A model generated the notes under the pieces. That model was not told the DNA's origin and ran no database searches. It saw only the letters and a program-made list of their open reading frames with translations. A DNA stretch of 41,493 nucleotides from CAXSDR01 sp964236445 (GTDB lineage: Bacteria; Actinomycetota; Actinomycetes; Motilibacterales; Motilibacteraceae): positions 1 through 41,493 of the forward strand of contig CAXSDR010000022.1 in assembly GCA_964236445.1 (NCBI GenBank). The letters run 5' to 3'. A program made the translations under genes and the position numbers. This document shows, piece after piece, positions 26,967-36,487 of the stretch (within the stretch, counting starts at the first letter, position 1; each line of letters starts with the position of its first letter).

Positions 26967-27066
26967 CAGTGCCCGCAGCCGGCTGAGCGAACCGCCGCCG
27001 TCGCTGCACCACCCACCCCACCGCGAGCTCCAGTCGGGGCTTTCGGTCTGCTCCTGCGGAGAAAAT

Positions 27067-27954
27067 GTGTCCAGGACCATGTCCACAACCGTCTCGTCCG
27101 CGTCCGATGCCGCGGCGGCGCCGACGCATGATGCGGGGACAGTGCCGGCTGTCACCACGCGACGCGAAACCTCGCAGGCGTGGCACCGCGTCGTCGTCCG
27201 GGCCCTCGCGATCCTGGCCCTGGTCGCGGTGTGGGAAGTCGCCGCACGCATCGTGGACCGCGCGGTCATCGTCCCGTCGCCCGGCGCGGTCTGGCACCAG
27301 CTGGTCCAGACCTCCACCACGCATGACGGCGTGCGCGGCTACCGCGACCACCTGCTCGTAGAACATCTCGGAACAAGCCTGCGTCGAGTGCTCATCGGCT
27401 CAGGCCTCGGCATCGCCGGTGGACTCGTTCTCGGGGTCGTCATGGGCACGCTGCCGTGGGTGCGGGTCGTTGTGGAACCCTTCGTCACCTTCGTTCGAGC
27501 GCTGCCGCCGTTGGCGTATTTCAGTCTCGTCATCATCTGGCTGGGCATCGACGAGAAGCCCAAGCTCGTCCTGCTCACCATTGCGGCACTGCCACCGGTT
27601 GCCGTGGCTACGGCATCGGCCGTCTCCGGCGCCGCGACGCAGCTCGTCGAGGCGGCGCAGGCCCTGGGCGCGACCCGCTGGGAGGTCGTGACCGGCGTGG
27701 TGCTGCGCTCAGCCCTGCCCGAGATCTTCACCGGCGTTCGGCTGGCCGTCGGCATCGCCTACTCCTCCGTCGTCGCGGCGGAGACGGTCAACGGCGTGCC
27801 CGGCATCGGCGGGATGATCCGGGACGCCCAGCGCTACAACCAGTCCGACATCGTCATTCTCGGGCTGCTGGCCATCGGCCTGTCAGGCCTGCTGATCGAC
27901 GCGCTGCTCCGCACAGCCGAGCACCATCTGGTGCCCTGGCGCGGCCGCGTCTGA
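27067..27954 (+). CDS. ABC transporter permease for sulfonate/taurine-type substrates
   Basis: I start at GTG 27067, with GGAGA 4 bases upstream; ATG 27079 is the alternative. The 295-residue product is a BPD-type permease with about six membrane segments (VVVRALAILALVAVWEVAAR, then LRRVLIGSGLGIAGGLVLGVVMG). The ATPase-docking EAA loop reads VEAAQALGATRWEVVTGVVLRSALPEI. The segment LVIIWLGIDEKPKLVLL and the ending are typical of TauC/SsuC. It is first in an operon with a binding lipoprotein, an ATPase and a TauD-like dioxygenase, so it likely imports an organosulfur compound. Confidence 0.9.
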   Translation: MSRTMSTTVSSASDAAAAPTHDAGTVPAVTTRRETSQAWHRVVVRALAILALVAVWEVAARIVDRAVIVPSPGAVWHQLVQTSTTHDGVRGYRDHLLVEHLGTSLRRVLIGSGLGIAGGLVLGVVMGTLPWVRVVVEPFVTFVRALPPLAYFSLVIIWLGIDEKPKLVLLTIAALPPVAVATASAVSGAATQLVEAAQALGATRWEVVTGVVLRSALPEIFTGVRLAVGIAYSSVVAAETVNGVPGIGGMIRDAQRYNQSDIVILGLLAIGLSGLLIDALLRTAEHHLVPWRGRV

Positions 27955-28001
27955 ATCCCCGTCTGCGTCCCCCGAACACCCCACCTCCGAAGGAACACTC
28001 C

Positions 28002-29066
28002 GTGCCGCCTACGCGCTCACTACGTCTGCTACTCGTGGCCTCCGCCGCTGTTCTGGCCACCGCCCTCACCGGCTGTGGCCACGACTCGAGCACATCGCTC
28101 GCCGCCAGCACTGGCAGCCCCCGGGGCGGTGGCACGCTGCGCATCGCCTACCAAGCCTTCCCCAGTGGCGACCTCGTCGTCAGGGAGAACCACTGGCTGG
28201 AGGATGCGCTGCCCGGCTGGACCGTGAAGTGGTCGCAGTTCGACTCGGGCGCCAGCATCAACACCGCGTTCGTCGCGGGCGCCCTGGACATCGCTGCTAT
28301 GGGGTCGAGCCCCGTCGCTCGCGGACTCTGCGCGCCGCTCGACATCGCTTATCAGGTCGCGTTCGTCCTCGATGTCGCTGGTGACAACGAGGCCCTTGTC
28401 GCCCGTGACGGGTCAGGTATCGCCGACGTTGCCGGACTCAAGGGCAAGAAGGTGGCGACATCCTTCAGCTCTACCGCCCACTACAGCCTGCTGGCCGCAC
28501 TCGCGCAGGCCGGCCTCAGCGAGAAGGACGTCAAGCTCATCGATCTCGAGCCGCAGGACATCCTCGCCGCGTGGACGCGGGGCGACATCGACGCGGCATA
28601 CACGTGGTTGCCCACGCTGGCGGAGCTCAAGAAGGACGGCAAGGTGCTCATCGCCAGCCGTGAGCTCGCCACGGCCGGCAAGCCGACCCTCGACCTCGGG
28701 GTCGTCTCCAGCGCGTTGATCAGCAAGCATCCGGAGGTTGTCGACGCGTGGCGCGAAGCCGAGGCGCGCGCCCTGCGCCTCATCAAGAATGACCCCGACG
28801 CCGCCTCGACAGCCATCGCCAAGCAGCTCTCCATGACGCCGGCCGTGGCGAAGGAACAGCTCAGCCAGGGCGTCTTCCTCACCCCGGAGCAACTCACCAG
28901 CGAGCAGTGGCTCGGTAGCGAGGGCAAGGTGGGTGCGCTGGCGGCCAACCTGCGAAGCGCCGCGGATTTCCTCAAGGGTCAGCACAAGGTCGACGCCGTG
29001 CCGAACGTCGCCACATTCGAGAAGGCGATCTATGTGAAGGGGCTGCCCGGTGTCCTCGGCTCCTGA
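28002..29066 (+). CDS. ABC transporter substrate-binding lipoprotein, TauA-like
   Basis: The GTG at 28002 follows AAGGA at a proper distance. The 354-residue product has a signal peptide ending in the lipobox ALTGC. The NMT1/TauA-type two-lobe domain follows: LRIAYQAFPSGDLVV, FDSGASINTAFVAGALDIAAMGSSP, GKKVATSFSSTAHYSLLAAL and WTRGDIDAAYTWLPTL. It would capture taurine or a related sulfonate outside the membrane. The stop lies inside the next gene (17-base overlap), so the ATPase is coupled. The middle position (permease, binding protein, ATPase) differs from the E. coli tau order. Confidence 0.92.
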   Translation: MPPTRSLRLLLVASAAVLATALTGCGHDSSTSLAASTGSPRGGGTLRIAYQAFPSGDLVVRENHWLEDALPGWTVKWSQFDSGASINTAFVAGALDIAAMGSSPVARGLCAPLDIAYQVAFVLDVAGDNEALVARDGSGIADVAGLKGKKVATSFSSTAHYSLLAALAQAGLSEKDVKLIDLEPQDILAAWTRGDIDAAYTWLPTLAELKKDGKVLIASRELATAGKPTLDLGVVSSALISKHPEVVDAWREAEARALRLIKNDPDAASTAIAKQLSMTPAVAKEQLSQGVFLTPEQLTSEQWLGSEGKVGALAANLRSAADFLKGQHKVDAVPNVATFEKAIYVKGLPGVLGS

Positions 29067-29868
29067 CGCCGCCGTGCGTGCAACGACCTCCGGCGGGCGT
29101 GCCGCCGCGGTCGACGTCCGCGATGTCATCCACTCCTACGGCACTGGCGCGAACGCCGTTCACGCACTCGGCCCGGTCTCGATCACCGTGCCGCCCGGTG
29201 AGTTCCTCGTGCTCGTGGGTGCATCGGGCTGCGGCAAGAGCACGCTGCTGCGGCTGGTCGCCGGCTTCGAGCAGCCCAGCTCGGGCATCGTCCGGGTGTC
29301 CGGTGCTGCGCCCGTGCCCGGTCGCACCGCAGGCGTGGTGTTCCAGCAGCCCCGGCTCTTTCCCTGGCGCACGGTCGGTGGCAACGTCGACGCAGCCCTG
29401 CGCTATGCGCGGGTGCCGAAGGAGGCTCGCGCCCTGCGCACCGAGGCGCTGCTGCAGCGGGTCGGTCTCGAAGGCACCGCGCAGCGCCGGACCTGGCAGG
29501 TGTCCGGCGGTCAACAGCAGCGTGTCGCGATCGCCCGTGCGCTCGCGGGGGAGCGCGAGCTGCTGCTGCTCGACGAACCGTTCGCCGCCCTCGACGCGCT
29601 CACTCGCGAGCGGTTGCAGGAGGACCTGCGCCGGGTGACCGCCGAGACCGGGCGGACGGCTGTGTTCGTGACGCACAGCGTCGACGAGGCGGTCTTCCTC
29701 GGCAGCCGCGTCGTGGTGCTCTCGTCGCGCCCCGGCAGGGTTGCGCTCGACCTGCCGGTGCCGCTGGCGCGCAGCGGCGTGTCACCCGACGAGCTGCGCG
29801 GGCTGCCGGAGTATGCCGGCCTGCGCGCAGAGATAGGAGCCGCCGTACGCGCCGCAGCAGCAGCGTGA
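29050..29868 (+). CDS. ABC transporter ATP-binding protein, TauB/SsuB-like
   Basis: The GTG at 29050 lies within the end of the binding-protein gene. The 272-residue product has Walker A GASGCGKST (57-65), Q-loop VFQQPRLFPW, signature SGGQQQR, Walker B LLLLDEPFAALD and switch FVTHSVDEAV. These place it in the nitrate/sulfonate/taurine ATPase group. It powers import with the permease encoded upstream. A 52-base gap precedes the dioxygenase gene. Confidence 0.94.
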   Translation: MSSAPDAAVRATTSGGRAAAVDVRDVIHSYGTGANAVHALGPVSITVPPGEFLVLVGASGCGKSTLLRLVAGFEQPSSGIVRVSGAAPVPGRTAGVVFQQPRLFPWRTVGGNVDAALRYARVPKEARALRTEALLQRVGLEGTAQRRTWQVSGGQQQRVAIARALAGERELLLLDEPFAALDALTRERLQEDLRRVTAETGRTAVFVTHSVDEAVFLGSRVVVLSSRPGRVALDLPVPLARSGVSPDELRGLPEYAGLRAEIGAAVRAAAAA

Positions 29869-29920
29869 AGCGCTTGTCAGAGTTCGGCAATTCCACCAGC
29901 TGATAACCAGGAGCCCCCTC

Positions 29921-30802
29921 ATGACCGCGACAGCCGAGGCGCTGCACCGCACCGACACCGAGCTCGAGCTCGACCCACTCGGCCCAGCCTTCGGCTCGGT
30001 CGTTCTCGGACTCGACCTGGCCACGGCGAGCGACCCGCAGCTGCGCGCCGTACGGCGTGCACTTGTGGACCGCAAGGTGCTGTTCTTCCACGCCCAGTCC
30101 CTCACCGCTGACGAGCAGGTGGTGCTCGGCAACCGCCTCGGGCGCCTCACCACATCGCACCCTGTGGTGCCCGGCCTCGACGAGGCGCACCCCGAGATCT
30201 ACGCGATCGACAGCACGGACAACGGCTTCGCCGACGTCTGGCACACCGACGTCACCTTCGTGCGTCGGCCCCCACTGGGTTCGATCCTCAAGGCCGTGAC
30301 CCTGCCCCCCACCGGCGGCGACACCAGCTGGGCCGACAGCCAGCTTGCCTACGACTCGCTGTCCAACCCCGTGCAGCAGATGGCCGATCAGTTGCGCGCG
30401 GTCCACGACGGCAGCCGCGAGTTCGGCTACTACCTCGCCCAACGCAAGGGCCGGGAGAACACCTGGGACGGCGAGACCTACACCCACCTCGAGCCGGTCG
30501 AACATCCCGTCGTGCGCGTGCACCCGGAGACCGGACACAAGGGGCTCTTCGTGAACCCGGGCTTCACCTCCCGCATCGTGGGAGTGTCCGACGCGGAGAG
30601 CCGGCACATCCTCGACCTGCTCTACGCCCACCTGGTCAAGCCCGAACACGTCGTGCGCCATCGCTGGAGCGAGGGCGATGTGGCGATGTGGGACAACCGC
30701 AGCACCGTGCACTATGCAAACCGCGACTACGCCGACGCGCGTCGGGTCATGCACCGCGTCACCCTGCAGGGTGATGAACCCCATGGTCCGACGACCGCCT
30801 GA
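29921..30802 (+). CDS. TauD/TfdA-family Fe(II)/2-oxoglutarate dioxygenase
   Basis: The ATG at 29921 follows AGGAG. The 293-residue product has the iron ligands WHTDVTF (His108, Asp110) and NRSTVHYA (His264). A downstream Arg in ARRVMHRVTLQGD would hold 2-oxoglutarate. Length and layout fit taurine dioxygenase, which releases sulfite from sulfonates; alkylsulfatase-type dioxygenases look similar, so the substrate is not certain. It is last in the uptake operon, supporting use of an organosulfur compound as sulfur source. Confidence 0.92.
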   Translation: MTATAEALHRTDTELELDPLGPAFGSVVLGLDLATASDPQLRAVRRALVDRKVLFFHAQSLTADEQVVLGNRLGRLTTSHPVVPGLDEAHPEIYAIDSTDNGFADVWHTDVTFVRRPPLGSILKAVTLPPTGGDTSWADSQLAYDSLSNPVQQMADQLRAVHDGSREFGYYLAQRKGRENTWDGETYTHLEPVEHPVVRVHPETGHKGLFVNPGFTSRIVGVSDAESRHILDLLYAHLVKPEHVVRHRWSEGDVAMWDNRSTVHYANRDYADARRVMHRVTLQGDEPHGPTTA

Positions 30803-30927
30803 CCTCACTGGGGTCGGCGACGAAGGGAAACCACGGCCCGCGGTCTCTCAGCCTCGTCACAGGTGGGCCGGCGCATCGTGGACACCGGCAACCCCGCACG
30901 ACCACATGCAGCCGAAGTGAGGACCTC

Positions 30928-32055
30928 ATGCCCGCACCCCTCTCCCGCTCCGCCCGATGGACCGTGCCTGTCGCGGTCGCCGCGGTCATCGCCGCTGGAG
31001 GAGTCGCCGTGCGCACGTCGGCCCAGGCCGACTCCGGCCTCCCCGACAAGACAGCGGCCGAGCTCCTCGTCGCCGTCCAGAATGCGGGGAGCGCGCCGTT
31101 CGCGGGCACCGTCACCAAGACCGCTCGCCTGGGCATCCCGGCGCTGCCCGGCAACGACACGTCACTGCAGTCGCTCGTCAGCGGCACGCACACCGCGCGC
31201 GTCTGGTATGCGGGGCCCGACCGCACGCGCGTCGCCCTCGTCGGCGACCTCGCCGAGACCGATGTCATCCACAACGGGCGCGACGTCTGGATCTGGAGCA
31301 GTGACACCGACACCGCGCAGCACGCGACGCTCCCGGCCCACCAGGCCGGTGATGCGGGCGCGCACGACCGGACCGCCCCGACACCGGAGGCGACCGCTCT
31401 GACACCGGCCGAGGCAGCCACGCAGGCGCTCGCAGCGATCGACCCGACGACGGCGGTCACCGTGTCGGGCACCTCGCGGGTCGCCGAGCGCCCCGTCTAC
31501 GAGCTGGTGTTGCGGCCCAAGGACCCCAGCTCGCTCATCGGGCAGGTCCGCCTGGCCATCGACAGTGCCACCTCGACCCCGCTGCGCGTGCAGGTCTATG
31601 CGACAGGCGGCACGAAGCCCGCCTTCGAGACCAGCTTCACCTCGATCGAGTTCGCCACGCCCTCGGCCGACCTGTTCGCCTTCACGCCCCCGCCGGGCGC
31701 CAAGGTCAAGCAGCTCGGCGGTTCGACGCCCGAGCAGGACACCAAGGCCGAGAAGGCCACGCCCGACAAGGCCGGTGCCACGAGCGGCACCACGGTCGTC
31801 GGCAAGGGCTGGACCTCGGTCCTGGTGCTGCACGGCTCGCCGGCCGATGCGGCGGCGACCAAGGGCTCGGGGGTCTCGGGCACGCTCGCCACGATGCTTC
31901 GCGCGACCACGCCGGTGAGCGGCACCTTCGGCAGCGGACGCCTCCTGCGCACCAAGCTGGTCTCGGTGCTCCTGCTCGACGACGGTCGCACCTTGATCGG
32001 CGCGGTCACACCCGCGGCGCTCGAGGCCGCAGCCGCGGACCCCGCAGCCAAGTGA
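30928..32055 (+). CDS. LolA-like exported protein
   Basis: The ATG at 30928 follows GAGGA. The 375-residue product has one N-terminal hydrophobic segment (WTVPVAVAAVIAAGGVAVRT) acting as signal or anchor. A LolA/DUF2092-type beta domain follows (TAARVWY-like strand, DVIHNGRDVWIWSSDTDTAQH, PVYELVLRPKD, IDSATSTPLRVQVY, ADLFAFTPPPGAKV). Such proteins bind lipid or lipoprotein in the cell envelope. The stop overlaps the following ABC gene (GTGA), so it likely works with that exporter. Confidence 0.82.
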   Translation: MPAPLSRSARWTVPVAVAAVIAAGGVAVRTSAQADSGLPDKTAAELLVAVQNAGSAPFAGTVTKTARLGIPALPGNDTSLQSLVSGTHTARVWYAGPDRTRVALVGDLAETDVIHNGRDVWIWSSDTDTAQHATLPAHQAGDAGAHDRTAPTPEATALTPAEAATQALAAIDPTTAVTVSGTSRVAERPVYELVLRPKDPSSLIGQVRLAIDSATSTPLRVQVYATGGTKPAFETSFTSIEFATPSADLFAFTPPPGAKVKQLGGSTPEQDTKAEKATPDKAGATSGTTVVGKGWTSVLVLHGSPADAAATKGSGVSGTLATMLRATTPVSGTFGSGRLLRTKLVSVLLLDDGRTLIGAVTPAALEAAAADPAAK

Positions 32056-33059
32056 GCACCCAGCTCCACGACGACCTACGCGCGACGGCGGCGTCCCCGG
32101 CTCCGGCCGGGGACGCCGCCGTCCGCACGACAGGTCTCACCAAGCGGTTCCGCGGCGGCCAGGTGGCGGTGAACGCCCTCGATCTCGACGTCCCACGGGG
32201 CGCGGTCTACGGCTTCCTCGGCCCCAACGGCTCGGGCAAGACAACCACCATCCGGATGCTCCTCGGCCTCGTGGCCCCCACCGACGGGACGCACGCGCTG
32301 CTCGGCGAGCCGATGCCCAGGGCGTCCGCTCAGGTGCTTCCGCGCGTGGGTGCCCTGGTCGAAGGCCCGGCGTTCCATCCCTACCTCTCGGGCTGGGACA
32401 ACCTGGTCCGCCTGGACGCCGCCGACCGCACGGTGGCGCGAGGCCAGGTGCGCCAGCGGGTCGGCGAGGCGCTCGACCGCGTGGGGCTGGCCGCGGCGGC
32501 GAGCAAGCGCTACCGCAACTACTCCCTCGGCATGCGCCAGCGCCTCGGCCTCGCCGGGGCGCTGCTGCGCCCACGTGAGCTCTACGTCCTCGACGAGCCG
32601 ACGAACGGGCTCGACCCGCAGGGCACCCGCGAGGTGCGCACGCTGCTGCACGAGGTGGCTGCCGAGGGCGCGACGGTCCTGGTCTCCTCGCACCTGCTCA
32701 GCGAGATCGAGCAGGTCTGCACGCACGCCGGGGTGATGAGCGCCGGCCGGCTCGTCTACCAGGGCACGCTGCCCGACCTGCGCCGGCGAGCGGGCGAGCA
32801 GGTGCGCGTGACGACCAGCGCGCCCGAGGCCGCAGCCGCCGTGCTCCTCTCGTGCGGCACCGGCACCCCCCACCAGCACGACGGCTATGTCCTCGCCGAC
32901 CTCGGCGGCCAGGGCGACCAGGGCGACGTAGCGGTCGAGCACCTCACCGAGCGCCTCGTCATGGCCGGGGTCCCGGTCCGTGGCATCGCGGCCGAGCGGC
33001 CCGACCTCGAGTCGATCTTCGTCCAGCTGACCGGGGAGGGCTTCGATGTCGAGCGCTGA
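32052..33059 (+). CDS. ABC-2 type exporter ATP-binding protein
   Basis: The GTG at 32052 forms a GTGA overlap with the LolA-like gene. The 335-residue product has Walker A GPNGSGKT, signature YSLGMRQRLGLA, Walker B LYVLDEPTNGLDP and switch SSHLLSEIEQV. After the ATPase there is the C-terminal extension common in DrrA/CcmA-like exporters (VTTSAPEAAAAVLLS, ESIFVQLTGEG). The substrate is unknown. It overlaps the permease gene by 14 bases. Confidence 0.94.
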   Translation: MSTQLHDDLRATAASPAPAGDAAVRTTGLTKRFRGGQVAVNALDLDVPRGAVYGFLGPNGSGKTTTIRMLLGLVAPTDGTHALLGEPMPRASAQVLPRVGALVEGPAFHPYLSGWDNLVRLDAADRTVARGQVRQRVGEALDRVGLAAAASKRYRNYSLGMRQRLGLAGALLRPRELYVLDEPTNGLDPQGTREVRTLLHEVAAEGATVLVSSHLLSEIEQVCTHAGVMSAGRLVYQGTLPDLRRRAGEQVRVTTSAPEAAAAVLLSCGTGTPHQHDGYVLADLGGQGDQGDVAVEHLTERLVMAGVPVRGIAAERPDLESIFVQLTGEGFDVER

Positions 33060-33930
33060 CACGCTGCGCGGCACCGCGCCTGCCGCTTCCGCGTCGTCCG
33101 AGGGACCCGCTCCCCGGTCGCTCGTCCCGCGGCTGCTGGCCTCCGAGCTGCGCCTGGTCATGCGGCGCCGGCGCAACCAGGTGATCCTCGTCTTCCTGGC
33201 CGCCATCCCGGTGCTCCTGGGCACCGTCGTACGCCTGTCCTCCCCCCAGCCCGGCGAGGGCCCGCCGTTCCTGTCGCAGGTGACGCAGAACGGCCTGTTC
33301 CTCGTGTTCACCTCGCTCGTCGTGACCATGCCGTTCTTCCTCCCGCTCGCCGTCGCCGTGGCCTCCGGCGAGGCGGTCGCGGGAGAGGCGAGCAGCGGGA
33401 CCCTGCGAAGCCTGCTCGTCGTCCCGGTGGGCCGCACCCGCGTCCTCGCGGTGAAGTACGCCGGCATCGTGGCCTACGCCGGCGCCTGCACCCTCTCCGT
33501 GATGGCCTCGGGCGTCGTCGTCGGGCTGGTGCTCTTCGCACACGGGCCGGCGACCCTGCTGTCGGGGTCGACGATCACCACCGGCGACGCGCTGCTGCGC
33601 GCGGTCGTCATCGCGGCCTATGCCACCGCGATGCTGGCCGGGCTCGGCGCGATCGGCCTGTTGGTCTCGACCCTGACGGAGGTGCCGATGGGGGCCATGG
33701 CGGCGACCGCGGCATTCCCGATCGTGACGCAGATCCTCGACGCGATCCCGCAGGTGCGGTGGCTGCACCCCTACCTCCTGACGCACTGGTTCACGACGTT
33801 CGGCGACCTGCTGCGGGCGCCGGTGCAGTGGACCGCCATGTCACGGGGGGTGCTGTGCGCTGCCTGCTACGCCGCGGTGGCGCTGAGCCTGGCATGGGCG
33901 CGGTTCACGACCAGGGACGTCACGTCATAG
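33046..33930 (+). CDS. ABC-2 type exporter permease
   Basis: The ATG at 33046 lies in the end of the ATPase gene, with GGGGAGGG upstream. The 294-residue product has about six membrane segments (VILVFLAAIPVLLGTVVRL, GLFLVFTSLVVTMPFFLPLAVAVA, VIAAYATAMLAGLGAIGLLVSTL and others). The conserved stretch EASSGTLRSLLVVPVGRTRVLAVKY is typical of ABC-2 permeases. With the ATPase and LolA-like protein it forms a three-gene envelope transport unit. Confidence 0.92.
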   Translation: MSSADTLRGTAPAASASSEGPAPRSLVPRLLASELRLVMRRRRNQVILVFLAAIPVLLGTVVRLSSPQPGEGPPFLSQVTQNGLFLVFTSLVVTMPFFLPLAVAVASGEAVAGEASSGTLRSLLVVPVGRTRVLAVKYAGIVAYAGACTLSVMASGVVVGLVLFAHGPATLLSGSTITTGDALLRAVVIAAYATAMLAGLGAIGLLVSTLTEVPMGAMAATAAFPIVTQILDAIPQVRWLHPYLLTHWFTTFGDLLRAPVQWTAMSRGVLCAACYAAVALSLAWARFTTRDVTS

Positions 33931-33964
33931 GCTGGGCCAGGATGTCGTCGAGACCGGAGCACGC

Positions 33965-34621
33965 ATGACCCTCGCCGACGCGGCGCAGACCCTGGCCCTC
34001 AATCCCCTCGACCCGCACAGCCTGCTGTCGAGCTTCGGTGTGTTCGGGGTGTTCCTCGTGCTCTTCGCCGAGACCGGGCTCTTGATCGGCTTCTTCCTGC
34101 CCGGGGACTCGCTGCTGTTCACCGCCGGCCTGCTCTGCACCACGCAGTCGGACTCCTCGCTGCACCTCTCGCTGCCCGCCGTGCTCGTGGCGGCGGCAGC
34201 CGGCGCGGTGCTCGGCGCGCAGGTCGGCTATCTCATCGGGCGCTACGCCGGGCCGGCGCTGCTCGACCGCCCCGACCGCCCCCGGCTGCAGGAGGCGGTG
34301 CGGCGCGCCGACCGCTCGCTCGAGCGCTACGGCATCGCGAAGGCGGTCGTCCTCGCCCGCTTCATCCCGCTCGTACGCACGGTGCTGAACCCGCTGGCGG
34401 GCACGGTGCGCGTGCCGGTGGCGACCTTCACGCTGTGGCAGGTGATCGGGGGGCTGCTGTGGTCGCTGGGCGTCACGCTCGCGGGCTATGAGCTCGGCTC
34501 GCGCATCAAGGGCATCGACAAATACCTGCTGCCGATCATCGCCGTCATCGTGATCGTGTCGCTGATCCCGGTGGCGCTCGAGGCGCGACGCTCCCACAGC
34601 GACTCGACGCGCTCGTCGTGA
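33965..34621 (+). CDS. DedA-family membrane protein
   Basis: The 218-residue product shows the DedA pattern: FAETGLLIGFFLPGDSLLFTAGLL, GAVLGAQVGYLIGRYAG and RADRSLERYGIAKAVVLARFIPLVRTVLNPLAGTVR (with the conserved ARFIP..R). C-terminal helices end in LLPIIAVIVIVSLIPVALEAR. DedA proteins move undecaprenyl phosphate or phospholipids across the membrane. The start at 33965 follows GGAG. guaB begins 23 bases after its stop, so the two may share a transcript. Confidence 0.93.
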   Translation: MTLADAAQTLALNPLDPHSLLSSFGVFGVFLVLFAETGLLIGFFLPGDSLLFTAGLLCTTQSDSSLHLSLPAVLVAAAAGAVLGAQVGYLIGRYAGPALLDRPDRPRLQEAVRRADRSLERYGIAKAVVLARFIPLVRTVLNPLAGTVRVPVATFTLWQVIGGLLWSLGVTLAGYELGSRIKGIDKYLLPIIAVIVIVSLIPVALEARRSHSDSTRSS

Positions 34622-34643
34622 ACCGTGCCACGAAAGGGACGAG

Positions 34644-36149
34644 ATGAACCCGCAGGCCGACCCGTTCGCCAAGCTCGGGCTCACCTATGACGACGTGCTT
34701 CTCGTGCCGGGCGCGACCGACCTGATCCCCAGCGACGTCAACACGACCACGCAGCTGACGCGTGCCCTGTCGCTGCACATCCCGATCGTCTCCAGCGCCA
34801 TGGACACGGTCACCGAGTCCCGGATGGCCATCGCCATGGCGAGGCAGGGTGGGCTGGGGGTGCTGCACCGCAACCTGTCGATCGAGGGGCAGGCCTACGA
34901 GATCGACCTCATCAAGCGCACCCAGAGCGGCGTGATCTCCAATCCCGTCACGATCGGGCCGAAGGCGACGCTCGAGGAGCTCGACGCCACCTGCGGACGC
35001 TTCCGCGTCTCCGGCATGCCCGTGGTCGGGGACGACAACTGCCTCGTGGGCATCGTGACCAACCGCGACCTGCGCTTCACCCCGGTCGCCGAGTGGCCCA
35101 CGACGCGCGTCCTCGACGTCATGACGCCGATGCCGCTCGTGACGGCGCCGAGCGGAGTCGATCGCGAAGCCGCGACCGCACTGCTGCGCCAGCACAAGAT
35201 CGAGCGACTGCCTCTCGTCGATGGCGAGGGGCGGCTCGTGGGGCTCATCACCGTCAAGGACTTCGTCAAGTCCGAGCAGTTCCCCCTCGCCTCCAAGGAC
35301 GCCGAAGGCCGCCTGCTGGTCGGGGCCGCCGTCGGCTATTTCGGTGACGCATGGGAGCGCGCGACGACGCTCATCGAGGCAGGTGTCGATGTGCTGGTCC
35401 TCGACACGGCTCACGGGCACGCGCGCCTCATGCTCGACATGGTGCGCCGCCTCAAGAGCGACCCCGCGACGCGCGACGTCCAGGTCATCGGCGGCAACGT
35501 CGCCACGGGTGACGGGGCGCGCGCGCTCGTCGACGCGGGGGTCGACGCGGTCAAGGTCGGCGTGGGGCCGGGCTCGATCTGCACCACGCGGATCGTCGCC
35601 GGCGTCGGGGTGCCACAGGTGACGGCCATCCACGACACCGCCAGTGCCATCCACGGTTCGGGGGTGCCGGTCATCGCCGACGGTGGCCTCCAGCACAGCG
35701 GTGACATCGCCAAGGCCATCGTCGCGGGTGCGGCCACGGTCATGATGGGTTCGCTCCTCGCGGGATGTGAGGAGAGCCCGGGCGAGCTCATGCTCGTGAA
35801 CGGCAAGCAGTTCAAGAGCTACCGCGCCATGGGCTCCCTGGGCGCCATGTCCTCGCGCGTGACGCAGTCCTATTCCAAGGACCGCTACTTCCAGGCTGAC
35901 GTCGGTTCGGACGAGCAGCTGATTCCTGAGGGCATCGAGGGCGTCGTCGCCTACCGCGGGCCGGTGGGCGCGCTGATCCACCAGTTCGTCGGCGGCCTCC
36001 GCCAGTCGATGTTCTATGTCGGTGCGCGCACCGTGACCGAGCTCCAGGAGAAAGGCACCTTCGTGCGCATCACGCCGGCAGGGCTGAAGGAGTCGCACCC
36101 CCACGACGTCCAGATGATCCTCCCGGCGCCCAACTACCGCGCAGACTGA
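34644..36149 (+). CDS. guaB: Inosine-5'-monophosphate dehydrogenase
   Basis: The 501-residue product is full length. It starts LTYDDVLLVPGATDL and carries two CBS domains at about residues 95-215. The active-site loop is GPGSICTTR (Cys313), with IADGG, GSLLAGCEESPGE and the flap FKSYRAMGSLGAM. It converts IMP to XMP with NAD+ in the first step of GTP synthesis. AAAGGGA precedes the ATG. The antisense strand happens to be open across the whole gene; that is discussed with the phosphatase. Confidence 0.98.
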   Translation: MNPQADPFAKLGLTYDDVLLVPGATDLIPSDVNTTTQLTRALSLHIPIVSSAMDTVTESRMAIAMARQGGLGVLHRNLSIEGQAYEIDLIKRTQSGVISNPVTIGPKATLEELDATCGRFRVSGMPVVGDDNCLVGIVTNRDLRFTPVAEWPTTRVLDVMTPMPLVTAPSGVDREAATALLRQHKIERLPLVDGEGRLVGLITVKDFVKSEQFPLASKDAEGRLLVGAAVGYFGDAWERATTLIEAGVDVLVLDTAHGHARLMLDMVRRLKSDPATRDVQVIGGNVATGDGARALVDAGVDAVKVGVGPGSICTTRIVAGVGVPQVTAIHDTASAIHGSGVPVIADGGLQHSGDIAKAIVAGAATVMMGSLLAGCEESPGELMLVNGKQFKSYRAMGSLGAMSSRVTQSYSKDRYFQADVGSDEQLIPEGIEGVVAYRGPVGALIHQFVGGLRQSMFYVGARTVTELQEKGTFVRITPAGLKESHPHDVQMILPAPNYRAD

Positions 36150-36196
36150 GGGCGGTCCGGGGTTCAGGGCCCGAGCGACCGGGCATGCCCCGCGCC

Positions 36197-36487
36197 ATGA
36201 GCGCTCTTCCAGGCACTTCTCCCGGAGACGACGGCCCCTACGGCGAGCTCGCTGCCGAGGGCAGCGGCGCGGCGCACGATCCCGAGGTGGCCGAGGCGTT
36301 CGCCGAAGAGGTCGGCGTCGACCCCACTCCCGACGAGATCGCGCACTACAACGAGCTGACCGGGGCCTCCGACCCCACGGCTGAGGCCCCGGCGGCGCCG
36401 GACGTGACGTCAGGGGCAGCGGCCGGCGCACGGCCAGAGCCAGGCAGTCGTCCTCGTAGCGCGCACACGTCGACAGGTCCGAGATGA
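36197..36487 (+). CDS. Small acidic hypothetical protein
   Basis: The ATG at 36197 (MSALPGTSPGD) is preferred over ATG 36185. The 96-residue frame has a conserved-looking core DPEVAEAFAEEVGVDPTPDEIAHYNELTG, seen in short actinobacterial proteins of unknown function. The last 35 residues are Arg/Pro-rich and overlap the convergent phosphatase gene, so they may be spurious. It follows guaB by 47 bases. Confidence 0.55.
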   Translation: MSALPGTSPGDDGPYGELAAEGSGAAHDPEVAEAFAEEVGVDPTPDEIAHYNELTGASDPTAEAPAAPDVTSGAAAGARPEPGSRPRSAHTSTGPR